DNA of 9,518 nt, taken from Candidatus Calidifonticultor daggyaiensis (GTDB lineage: Bacteria > Actinomycetota > Humimicrobiia > Humimicrobiales > Humimicrobiaceae). This document shows, in pieces, positions 1-5,586 of this stretch. Each line of letters opens with the position of its first letter. The first letter of the stretch is position 1. The notes below the pieces were generated by a model. That model worked only from the letters and a program-made list of their open reading frames with translations, ran no database searches and was not told the DNA's origin. The DNA lies in assembly GCA_015661035.1 (NCBI GenBank), contig JACVJA010000029.1:1-9518 (forward strand), in the 5' to 3' direction. The position numbers and the translations under genes are program-made.

Positions 1-108
1 ACCATCAGGGAAGGATGAAGCAAAGGGGGAAATAAACATGGCTATTATTATTGATGATATAATTCCAAAAATTACAAAACTTAATATACCCTTCTCAATT
101 TTTTCCAT
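1..108 (-). CDS. PDGLE-domain small subunit of a nickel/cobalt ECF transporter (N-terminal part, runs off the left edge)
   Basis: Reading leftward from an ATG at 108, the first 36 codons encode MEKIEKG, then a hydrophobic helix (about residues 8-26), then ISPFASSFPDG at the window edge. This is the start of the SPFASS-PDGLE signature of the PDGLE family, which replaces or accompanies CbiN/NikN beside CbiM in nickel and cobalt energy-coupling-factor importers. An AAGGGG Shine-Dalgarno lies eight bases before the ATG, which supports this start. It follows cbiM on the same strand after a 132-bp A/T-rich gap, the usual gene order. The ECF T-component (cbiQ) and ATPase (cbiO) would be expected beyond the left edge. 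The gene is cut only by the window. The family call is strong despite the short visible length. Confidence 0.82.
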   Translation of the reverse strand, partial: MEKIEKGILSFVIFGIISSIIIAMFISPFASSFPDG

Positions 109-240
109 ATATCAAACCCCTTCTTGTTTACTTTTTTTATTGGTTATAAATAATTTATAAAAAATTCTAATTTTTTAATCTTATTTTAATAGTAAGCTTT
201 TTTATTATTTTTTATATAATTGTAAGCTTAATTATTTAAA

Positions 241-879
241 TCATATGCTTTCTCTTGTAATAATTAAATCTGGCCTTATTTTATCAATAAATGCAATAAT
301 TGCAGTTGTAATAGCCGCTTCACCAATGCCTATTATCATATGCACTAAAACCATTGCTTTTAATGTTATAACCATTTCATATGTTCCAGATATACCTAAC
401 TCAAGAGCAGCTAAAAAAGATGCAAAAACTACTGAAAACCATGAAGCTAAGGCTATTGAAACATAAAAAGACCATCTTTTTTTAGAAATCTTTTTAAACA
501 AAAAATATATTAGGTAGGCTGCAAAAACCCCGCCAATAGCCATATTAAAAATATTAGAACCTAAGGCTATAATTCCTCCATCCATAAAAACTAAAGCTTG
601 AACAATTAGCACAACAGATAAAACTATAGCACCGGCAAACGGACCAATTGTTATTGCAACTAAAGCCCCTCCTAAAAGGTGTCCTGATGTTCCACCAGGT
701 ATTGAAAAATTAATCATTTGTATTGCAAAAATTAAGGCAGCCAATATACCCATTAAAGCTATAACCCTAGTTTTAAATATTTTTTTTACATTATAAATTG
801 ATGAAGCAATACCTCCAGCAGATAGTACGCCAGTAGTTATTGCTGTTTTTAAATCAACAAAGCCGTCAGGAATATGCAT
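241..879 (-). CDS. cbiM: CbiM/NikM, substrate-binding membrane subunit of a nickel/cobalt ECF transporter
   Basis: This 212-residue integral membrane protein is the metal-recognising S-component of a Cbi/NikMNQO-type ECF importer. The mature N-terminus MHIPDG is diagnostic: the Met1 amino group and His2 form part of the metal site in characterised NikM. His67 in SGHLLGG (65-71) matches the third known ligand position. Other family blocks are INFSIPGGTSGH (56-67), ALVFMDGGIIALGSNIFNMAIGG (95-117, given here in two parts: ALVFMDGG and LGSNIFNMAIGG) and VHMIIGIGEA (179-188). About six hydrophobic helices fill the chain, and the length is normal. AGGAAAGGG precedes the ATG, and no other start would leave the ligand-bearing N-terminus intact. 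Divergent nikR and its operator suggest nickel rather than cobalt as substrate and repression by nickel-NikR. The metal preference itself is inferred. Confidence 0.96.
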   Translation of the reverse strand: MHIPDGFVDLKTAITTGVLSAGGIASSIYNVKKIFKTRVIALMGILAALIFAIQMINFSIPGGTSGHLLGGALVAITIGPFAGAIVLSVVLIVQALVFMDGGIIALGSNIFNMAIGGVFAAYLIYFLFKKISKKRWSFYVSIALASWFSVVFASFLAALELGISGTYEMVITLKAMVLVHMIIGIGEAAITTAIIAFIDKIRPDLIITRESI

Positions 880-947
880 CTTTTTTCCCTTTCCTTAGTG
901 AATAATATAATAATTCGCCAATACTTAATATGTAAAATAATTAATCC

Positions 948-981
948 TTAATAATTAATAATCAATAATTAATAATTAATG
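948..981. repeat. A/T-only low-complexity repeat in the cbiM-nikR gap
   Basis: This stretch is built from repeated AATAATTAAT-like words with almost no G or C. It lies in the presumed 5' leader of cbiM. No coding or RNA signature is visible. It may only reflect base composition. Confidence 0.5.
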
Positions 982-992
982 CTTGATGCTTA

Positions 993-1034
993 GTACTTAG
1001 TATTAGGTACTTAGTATTAGGTACTTAGTACTTA
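993..1034. repeat. 14-bp tandem repeat, three copies, upstream of cbiM
   Basis: GTACTTAGTATTAG occurs exactly at 993-1006 and 1007-1020. A third, diverged copy starts at 1021 (GTACTTAGTACTTA). The array sits between the NikR operator and the cbiM start, so it would lie inside the cbiM leader if the promoter near 1080 is right. It has no inverted symmetry typical of an operator. Its size and copy number suggest slippage or a small direct-repeat protein site, and the role is unknown. Confidence 0.8.
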
Positions 1035-1073
1035 AATAACTACAAATAAAAATAACTAAAAACAAAAATTAAG

Positions 1074-1105
1074 TTTATATAGTGTTACTATTTCTAAAAA
1101 AGTAA
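1074..1105 (-). promoter_or_regulatory. Candidate cbiM promoter overlapping the NikR operator
   Basis: On the minus strand, TTACTT (1105-1100) and TATATA (1081-1076) are separated by 18 bp. The overlapping TATAAA (1079-1074) is an alternative -10. Transcription would begin near 1069 and give a leader of about 190 nt before cbiM. Both hexamers lie in or against the NikR inverted repeat, so bound NikR would occlude RNA polymerase. In DNA this rich in A/T the hexamer matches are weak evidence, and the overlap with the operator is the main support. Confidence 0.35.
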
Positions 1106-1110
1106 CACTA
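1080..1110. promoter_or_regulatory. NikR operator: GTGTTAC-N13-GTAACAC inverted repeat
   Basis: TAGTGTTACT (1080-1089) and AGTAACACTA (1101-1110) form a perfect 10-bp inverted repeat centred on 1095. The core GTGTTAC-N13-GTAACAC agrees with the NikR-binding consensus known from comparative genomics of many bacteria and archaea outside the enterobacteria (GTGTTAC, 13-14 bp, GTAACAC). It lies between the importer gene cbiM and nikR, 63 bp before the nikR ATG. A further half-site, TAACACT, is at 1127-1133. Binding by the NikR encoded next door is a strong inference. Confidence 0.88.
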
Positions 1111-1126
1111 ATACATTGCTAAAAAA

Positions 1127-1172
1127 TAACACTTGTCTTTTAAAAAGTCAATAAATTTGTTATTCTTTTTCT
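1127..1172 (+). promoter_or_regulatory. Candidate leaderless promoter of nikR
   Basis: TATTCT (1161-1166) lies six bases before the A of the nikR ATG, which would put the transcription start on or next to that A. No purine-rich ribosome site precedes the ATG; the sequence just upstream is pyrimidine-rich. The -35 region is poor: TTTTAA is at the right distance, and the better-looking TTGTCT (1133-1138) is 22 bp away. The extra TAACACT half-site (1127-1133) touches this region, so autoregulation is possible. Confidence 0.35.
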
Positions 1173-1589
1173 ATGAAAAAAATAAAAAGGTTTGGCGTGT
1201 CAATGGAATCAGATTTATTAGAAAAGTTTGATTCTTATATGAACTTTAATAACTATAAAAACAGGTCTGAAGCTATCAGAGACTTAATCAGAAAAGAACT
1301 AATACATCAAGAATGGTCAAAATCTAATGAAGAGGTTGCTGGAGCAGTAATTATGATATATGATCATCACAAACATGAAGTTGTTAACAAACTTTTAGAC
1401 ATACAGCATGATTATAAAGATTTAATTATTTCTACTCAACATATACACTTAGACCATACAAATTGCCTTGAAGTAGTAATAGTAAAGGGAAAAATAAATC
1501 AAATAGTTGTCTTAGCATCTAAACTAAAATCAATTAAAGGTGTAAAGCATGCAGAATTAGCTAGGTCAACATTAGGAAAAAATATTTAA
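1173..1589 (+). CDS. nikR: NikR, nickel-responsive ribbon-helix-helix repressor
   Basis: This 138-residue protein has the normal NikR length and both domains. An N-terminal ribbon-helix-helix DNA-binding domain (residues 1-45: KRFGVSM strand, then NYKNRSEAIRDLIRKEL) is followed by an ACT-like metal-binding domain. The four high-affinity nickel ligands are all present with exact family spacing: His79, His90, His92 and Cys98 (STQHIHLDHTNCLEV). These correspond to His76, His87, His89 and Cys95 of E. coli NikR. The start at 1173 keeps the DNA-contacting beta strand. An in-frame stop at 1152-1154, with no start codon after it, rules out an upstream start. There is no Shine-Dalgarno, so translation may be leaderless. 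Nickel-loaded NikR should bind the inverted repeat at 1080-1110 and repress the divergent cbiM importer. Convergent DUF4432 lies 145 bp downstream, with no clear terminator between. Confidence 0.97.
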   Translation: MKKIKRFGVSMESDLLEKFDSYMNFNNYKNRSEAIRDLIRKELIHQEWSKSNEEVAGAVIMIYDHHKHEVVNKLLDIQHDYKDLIISTQHIHLDHTNCLEVVIVKGKINQIVVLASKLKSIKGVKHAELARSTLGKNI

Positions 1590-1734
1590 CTTCAAAATAT
1601 TAAAAATTATAATAATTAGAAATAAACTGCATTATGCAATATAATTTTAAAAATTCATTAACATTTTTTGATTTTAATTTTTAGATATCATTAAGAACAT
1701 CACTTTTATTTTGGACGAACTTTTACTTTATTTA

Positions 1735-2844
1735 TTATTTTCTTATTAACTTAGTAAAATTTTCAATTTCCTTATTATTTTCAAGTATTGTGATTTTCAA
1801 AACTGTTTTTATTTTTTGACCAGGCTCTATATATCTAATTTTACCATCTTTTTTTTCTATAGCTCTGCCTCTTACAAAACAATTTGATGGTTCAATACCA
1901 GTAACATATTCAATCTCATCAAATTTTTTCCACTGTGTTAGATAGGGCAGGCTTTCCTTTAAAAAGGAAATTCCAACCCCCATTCCATTTTCACTACTGT
2001 CCTCAGAATAGTAGCTTAAATTAGGATTTATAAATGCAACATTACAATACCCTGTGTCATCGGGTTCAATATCATGCAGATATACTTGGTCAACAAATCC
2101 TTTTGTGGGTTTGCCACAATTATTAATAGCTTTTATATTGCTTTCCTTGTTAGATTCTTCGTTAAACTTTGTAAAAGTATTAGCCTTGCCCATTATTAAT
2201 TTAGAATCTTTATCAAGCAGCGGAAAACCAAAATTTATATGATATAAAATCATAAATGCACATTTTTTATTGCCAATGTTTTCAATTTCGTCCTCTATTA
2301 AAATTTCTGGCTTTGAAAATTTAGTAGATATTTTTCTTTTTAAAACTAATTTATCACCTAAAGAACTTACTTCTTTTATTTTACCTTGAACCCACATAAT
2401 ATAATCTTCTTCTAACCATTCTTCATCGGCTAAAACATTCTCAGCAGCAATATTTGTTATTCTTCCATGTAATCCTAGCTTTTCACCATCATCTTCACAT
2501 GGATCGCCAACTTGAGTAAGACCACAAGTGACGAGCAAACCACCAAAAAATGTTCTAAGCCACTCACTTTCCCGATATTCAAAGTACATAGCTGAAGCCT
2601 CTTTTGTTGCTGACCTCCAACATAAAGGAACTCCTTTATAAGATATAAATGAAATATCTAAAGCTCTGTCAGGTAAAGCTGTAAAAAACAACCCATTTGG
2701 ACTAATAAAGTCAACACCTCTTACACCCTTGCGCAACCCATCATTAAATTCAAAAGACCTTATACCACCAATTTGGGAAATATCACCTACTCTTTTTAAC
2801 AACTCTTCTTTTTTAAAATTTTGTCCAAAAAGCTTTAAACCCAT
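1735..2844 (-). CDS. DUF4432 family protein, aldose 1-epimerase-like
   Basis: This 369-residue protein belongs to the DUF4432 group of the galactose-mutarotase superfamily, predicted to interconvert sugar anomers or act on a related carbohydrate. Visible family blocks are LPDRALDI (57-64), PLCWRS (73-78), FFGGLLVTCGLTQVG (99-113), GLHGRITN (124-131), LYHINFGFP (200-208) and VTGIEPSNC (314-322). By analogy with aldose epimerases, His126 and His202 would contact the sugar ring oxygen or act as acid, and Glu318 would be the base. This assignment is from motif position only. No signal peptide is present, so it is cytoplasmic. AAGGAAGGG a few bases before the ATG supports the start. The DUF3048 gene lies upstream on the same strand, 187 bp away, too far to assume an operon. 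The true substrate is unknown. Confidence 0.88.
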   Translation of the reverse strand: MGLKLFGQNFKKEELLKRVGDISQIGGIRSFEFNDGLRKGVRGVDFISPNGLFFTALPDRALDISFISYKGVPLCWRSATKEASAMYFEYRESEWLRTFFGGLLVTCGLTQVGDPCEDDGEKLGLHGRITNIAAENVLADEEWLEEDYIMWVQGKIKEVSSLGDKLVLKRKISTKFSKPEILIEDEIENIGNKKCAFMILYHINFGFPLLDKDSKLIMGKANTFTKFNEESNKESNIKAINNCGKPTKGFVDQVYLHDIEPDDTGYCNVAFINPNLSYYSEDSSENGMGVGISFLKESLPYLTQWKKFDEIEYVTGIEPSNCFVRGRAIEKKDGKIRYIEPGQKIKTVLKITILENNKEIENFTKLIRK

Positions 2845-3031
2845 TTTTACCCTTCCTTTAATAAAGATTTTTTATCGTTATTTATTATATTTATTTTATT
2901 TATTATTATCATAATAAGAATTGTTTATAATTAGTATTAATATAAAAACATAAAAACACAGTAAATTATAAATACTTTTAAAATTTATTTTGTTAATTAA
3001 TAAAAAAATATAAAACAGAATTATTAAGGCT

Positions 3032-4123
3032 TTAATTTGCTGAATAGCCAACTTTTCCAGGCATTACCATAGAAATCCAAGTATTTCCAGAATTAAGCTT
3101 AATAATTTTACCGCTGCTATCTTTAAAGGTAAACGGCTTTGAGACATCAGATCTTTCCCAAACACCTTCTATTGCTTTCCCGTCTATAAAATAATAAGCT
3201 TGGCCTGAACCTACTGTTCTGACAGACATATGCTTATATATATCAATTGGCCCCTCAATATCAGTAATTAATGCAATTACATTTTTAACTGAAATAATTT
3301 GTCTCGTTTCATGATCAATATGGGGTTTACCTCCCATATACCTTAAGTAGCTATTTGAATTAACGTCATATTTAAAATTAACATTAAAACCCTTTGGCGA
3401 GTATGCTGGTGTACCAAAATCTATAAAAACATTTGTAATATTTCCACGCTCATTTTGAGAAGCATCACCCTTATAATTAAATGGAATACCATTTCCATCT
3501 AAAGAATACCCTACTTGTTGAGCCTTTTGTTTTATCTGAACTGTTGAAGTAAACGCTGTATGCTCTTGAATCTTACTTCTGCTCCAATCTCTCCAGTATG
3601 GACATAATCCAACAATACTGCTTAAACCTGAACGGTCTGTCATCGCACTCATTGTGTACATTCCAAGACTTTCTATATATTGGTAACATTGTGGGAAAGT
3701 TCCAAAAAAACAATATATAGGATCAAATGATTTAGCAATCTCAGCATAATATGGACGAGCACTTCTAAATGGCCCTACAATATTTGCATCTTGACTGCAA
3801 TAAACAGCTACAAATCTTGTAATACCATATTCATCTACTACCTCAAATACAACATCAGCCAAGTATAATCCTGATTGGGGTCTGGCCGCAAAACTATTTT
3901 CCACCATAATTGCAATAGGTCTCCCACTACCCATGCCATTTTTTTGCATAATTTCATTTGAAAAGTAGGAATCATTTTTTAAAACCATACCTGAAGTAAA
4001 TAATAAAATTAAAATCAGCAAAAAGAATACTAGGAAATTAAAAATAAAAGAAAAATGCTTAATAGAAGAAAAATGCTTCTTAGTAGATCTAACACTTATT
4101 TTCTTAACACTTATTTTTTTCAT
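3032..4123 (-). CDS. DUF3048 (YerB-like) membrane-anchored extracytoplasmic protein
   Basis: This 363-residue protein matches the DUF3048 family (B. subtilis YerB type), whose biochemical role is not firmly established. A basic cytoplasmic tail (1-25) is followed by one hydrophobic segment (about 26-46), and the rest would lie outside the membrane. Family blocks are RPIAIMVEN (68-76), RPQSGL (81-86), ADVVFEVVDEYGITRF (89-104), GPFRSARPYY (117-126), the EHTAFTS region (187-193), YYFIDGKAIEGVW (310-322) and a C-terminal G-TWISMVMPG (346-356). Unlike many relatives there is no lipobox cysteine after the helix (LLFTSGMVLKN), so it looks like an uncleaved anchor rather than a lipoprotein. AGAAAGG lies 7 bases before the ATG. 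The tail contains in-frame tandem duplications (KKISV twice, then KHFSSI and KHFSFI), and the ribosome-site region is duplicated as well. Confidence 0.92.
   Translation of the reverse strand: MKKISVKKISVRSTKKHFSSIKHFSFIFNFLVFFLLILILLFTSGMVLKNDSYFSNEIMQKNGMGSGRPIAIMVENSFAARPQSGLYLADVVFEVVDEYGITRFVAVYCSQDANIVGPFRSARPYYAEIAKSFDPIYCFFGTFPQCYQYIESLGMYTMSAMTDRSGLSSIVGLCPYWRDWSRSKIQEHTAFTSTVQIKQKAQQVGYSLDGNGIPFNYKGDASQNERGNITNVFIDFGTPAYSPKGFNVNFKYDVNSNSYLRYMGGKPHIDHETRQIISVKNVIALITDIEGPIDIYKHMSVRTVGSGQAYYFIDGKAIEGVWERSDVSKPFTFKDSSGKIIKLNSGNTWISMVMPGKVGYSAN
4048..4083. repeat. 18-bp tandem duplication inside the DUF3048 N-terminal coding region
   Basis: Bases 4048-4065 and 4066-4083 match at 16 of 18 positions. 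The unit is six codons and encodes KHFSSI then KHFSFI in the cytoplasmic tail, so the reading frame is kept. Confidence 0.85.
4091..4120. repeat. 15-bp tandem duplication encoding KKISV twice
   Basis: AACACTTATTTTCTT (4091-4105) and AACACTTATTTTTTT (4106-4120) differ at one base. Read on the minus strand they give the first repeated pentapeptide after Met1 of the DUF3048 protein. Confidence 0.9.
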
Positions 4124-4128
4124 CCTTT

Positions 4129-4153
4129 AACCTTTCTATTAACCCTTTCTATT
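4129..4153. repeat. Duplicated ribosome-binding-site segment before the DUF3048 gene
   Basis: AACCTTTCTATT (4129-4140) is followed directly by AACCCTTTCTATT (4141-4153). On the minus strand this places two AGAAAGG sites in tandem ahead of the ATG at 4123. Only the inner one is at normal spacing. A related 13-bp word, TTAACCTTTCTAT, also precedes the transketolase gene (6425-6437). Confidence 0.8.
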
Positions 4154-4179
4154 AAAATTATTAAATTGTTTAAATTCAA
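4151..4179 (-). promoter_or_regulatory. Candidate promoter of the DUF3048 gene
   Basis: On the minus strand, TTGAAT (4179-4174) and TTTAAT (4156-4151) are 17 bp apart. This would start transcription near 4144 with a leader of about 20 nt that keeps only the inner ribosome site. The spacing is ideal and each hexamer differs from consensus at one or two bases. The A/T-rich background lowers confidence. Confidence 0.35.
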
Positions 4180-4197
4180 AAACCTTTGTTATATAAT

Positions 4198-4222
4198 TCA
4201 ATAAGCCATAACTCAATAAGCC
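4198..4222. repeat. Direct repeat TCAATAAGCC, twice, 15-bp period
   Basis: TCAATAAGCC occurs exactly at 4198-4207 and 4213-4222, in the divergent gap between the DUF3048 and Ldh_2 genes. It is among the few G/C-containing words in this gap. A 15-bp direct repeat could be a regulator site or a slippage product. Nothing in the sequence decides this. Confidence 0.6.
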
Positions 4223-4314
4223 GCAAAGAAAGGACTTTTAAAAGAACTATTTTAATTTAAAAATTATTTTAAAAAATAATTTAATTACACTAAATATATA
4301 AAAAAATAGAATTA

Positions 4315-4343
4315 TTTACAAAAAATATTTGTTTTTTTATTTA
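4315..4343 (+). promoter_or_regulatory. Candidate promoter of the Ldh_2-family gene
   Basis: TTTACA (4315-4320) and TATTTA (4338-4343) are 17 bp apart and would start transcription near 4350, leaving a leader of about 44 nt before the ATG at 4394. This is the best-spaced pair in the region, but matches are expected by chance in such A/T-rich DNA. Confidence 0.25.
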
Positions 4344-4393
4344 AAAAAAGTTTACTATTTTAAAATACTAAAAATTTTATAAAAGGAGTACTT

Positions 4394-5479
4394 ATGGAAG
4401 AATTTTTAAGATTTAAAAAACAAGATTTATTTAACTATGCAAAAACCTATATGGAAAAACTTGGTGTACCTACTAGGCATGCAGAAATAGTTGCTGATGT
4501 TTTAATTGAAGCAGATATTAGAGGTGTTGATTCACATGGAATTATTAGAATTTACAGCTATTACGGAAATAGGCTTGAAAAAAAATATATGAATCCAACA
4601 ACACCGTTTAAAATAATTTCAGAGACTGAAACTACAGTACTTTATGATGGAGGTAATGGATTAGGGCATGTAGTATCCTATGAAGCAATGAATAAGTGTA
4701 TTGAAAAAGCAAAAAAATATAATGTTGCAATGGCTACAGTAAAAAATAGCAATCATTATGGTATCGCAGCATATTATTCTATGATGGCTTTAAAGCATGA
4801 TATGATAGGCATTAGTATGACAAATTCACAACCTCTTGTTGCGCCAACTTATGGCAGAACTGCTGTTATTGGCACGAATCCTATAAGCTTTGCAGCCCCA
4901 TCTTATAAAGAATATCCATTCGTTTTGGATATGGCAACAAGTGTAGTTCCTATTGGTAGGATTAAAGTTTATGAAGAAAAGAAAGAAAAAATCCCGTTAG
5001 GATGGGGCATTGATGATAACGGCAATGTAACAGATGATCCAACACAAGTTAAAAGCGGAGGCCCAGGCGCATTACTTCCTTTAGGTGGAACAGATATAAT
5101 GCGCGGATATAAAGGCTACGGACTTGCCGTAATGGTAGAAATTTTGTGTGCAGCACTTTCAGGTGCTTCATTTTTTACACAAGTTGGATTTCCTCATGAG
5201 CCCAAAGTTTGTGATGTCAGCCACTTTTTTATGGCTATCAATATAGAAGCCTTTAGACCAATTATTGATTTTAAAAAGCAGCTTGATGAAATGATAAACC
5301 ATCTTAAAAGCTCACCTAAAGCACAAGGTCATGAGAGAATATATGTAGCTGGGGAAAAAGAATTTGAAACAGCAAAATATAATCAGATTCATGGTGTACC
5401 TGTTTTAAAGCCTGTAGTTGAAGAGCTTATTTCAAACGGTAAAAGGCTTGGTATTCCTTTTGAATTAAAGCCAATTTAA
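4394..5479 (+). CDS. Ldh_2 family NAD(P)-dependent malate/L-lactate-type (2-hydroxyacid) dehydrogenase
   Basis: This 361-residue cytoplasmic oxidoreductase belongs to the family of archaeal-type malate dehydrogenase, ureidoglycolate dehydrogenase, sulfolactate dehydrogenase and 2,3-diketogulonate reductase. The length is typical. Signature blocks in order are EADIRGVDSHGIIRI (39-53), DGGNGLGH (85-92), KNSNHYGIAAYY (117-128, with the likely catalytic His121), TNSQPLVAPTYGRTAVIGTNPISFA (143-167, here TNSQPLVAPTYG and IGTNPISFA), DMATSVVPIGRI (179-190), RGYKGYGLAVMVEIL (237-251), a GA-rich LSGASF (255-260) and HERIYVAGE (313-321). A GGAG site seven bases before the ATG supports the start. Motifs give the family but not the substrate. 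Neighbouring DUF4432 and transketolase genes hint at sugar or sugar-acid breakdown. It is convergent with the transketolase gene, 107 bp away, and no strong terminator is seen between them. Confidence 0.93.
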   Translation: MEEFLRFKKQDLFNYAKTYMEKLGVPTRHAEIVADVLIEADIRGVDSHGIIRIYSYYGNRLEKKYMNPTTPFKIISETETTVLYDGGNGLGHVVSYEAMNKCIEKAKKYNVAMATVKNSNHYGIAAYYSMMALKHDMIGISMTNSQPLVAPTYGRTAVIGTNPISFAAPSYKEYPFVLDMATSVVPIGRIKVYEEKKEKIPLGWGIDDNGNVTDDPTQVKSGGPGALLPLGGTDIMRGYKGYGLAVMVEILCAALSGASFFTQVGFPHEPKVCDVSHFFMAINIEAFRPIIDFKKQLDEMINHLKSSPKAQGHERIYVAGEKEFETAKYNQIHGVPVLKPVVEELISNGKRLGIPFELKPI

Positions 5480-5586
5480 ATAACAATTTATAATTTTATA
5501 ATTTGTAACTATAACTTGTAATTATTAATTTAAAGTAAATAAGCAAAAAAATTAAATCTTAAAACAATTTAGAACTTAATAACTAG

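Noticed and set aside
245..466. Plus-strand open frame opposite cbiM
   Set aside because: It lies wholly within the strongly supported cbiM gene on the other strand, has no ribosome site and no family features.
993..1034. CRISPR-like array
   Set aside because: The 14-bp units are directly adjacent with no spacers, and no cas genes are present.
880..1079. Cobalamin or NiCo riboswitch ahead of cbiM
   Set aside because: The leader is almost free of G and C and has none of the conserved G/C-rich boxes of these riboswitches; the NikR operator explains regulation.
1628..1638. TGCATTATGCA palindrome as a nikR terminator
   Set aside because: At best a 4-bp stem with a 3-nt loop and no following T-run.
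2054..2242. Plus-strand open frame opposite DUF4432
   Set aside because: Antisense shadow of a gene with clear family motifs; no translation signal.
2729..2914. Plus-strand open frame running from the DUF4432 gene into its upstream gap
   Set aside because: Mostly antisense to DUF4432, its tail is a string of Leu/Tyr/Phe codons from A/T-rich DNA, and there is no ribosome site.
5480..5586. Bidirectional terminator between Ldh_2 and transketolase
   Set aside because: Only A/T words such as TTATAATTTTATAA are present, too weak for a stable stem.
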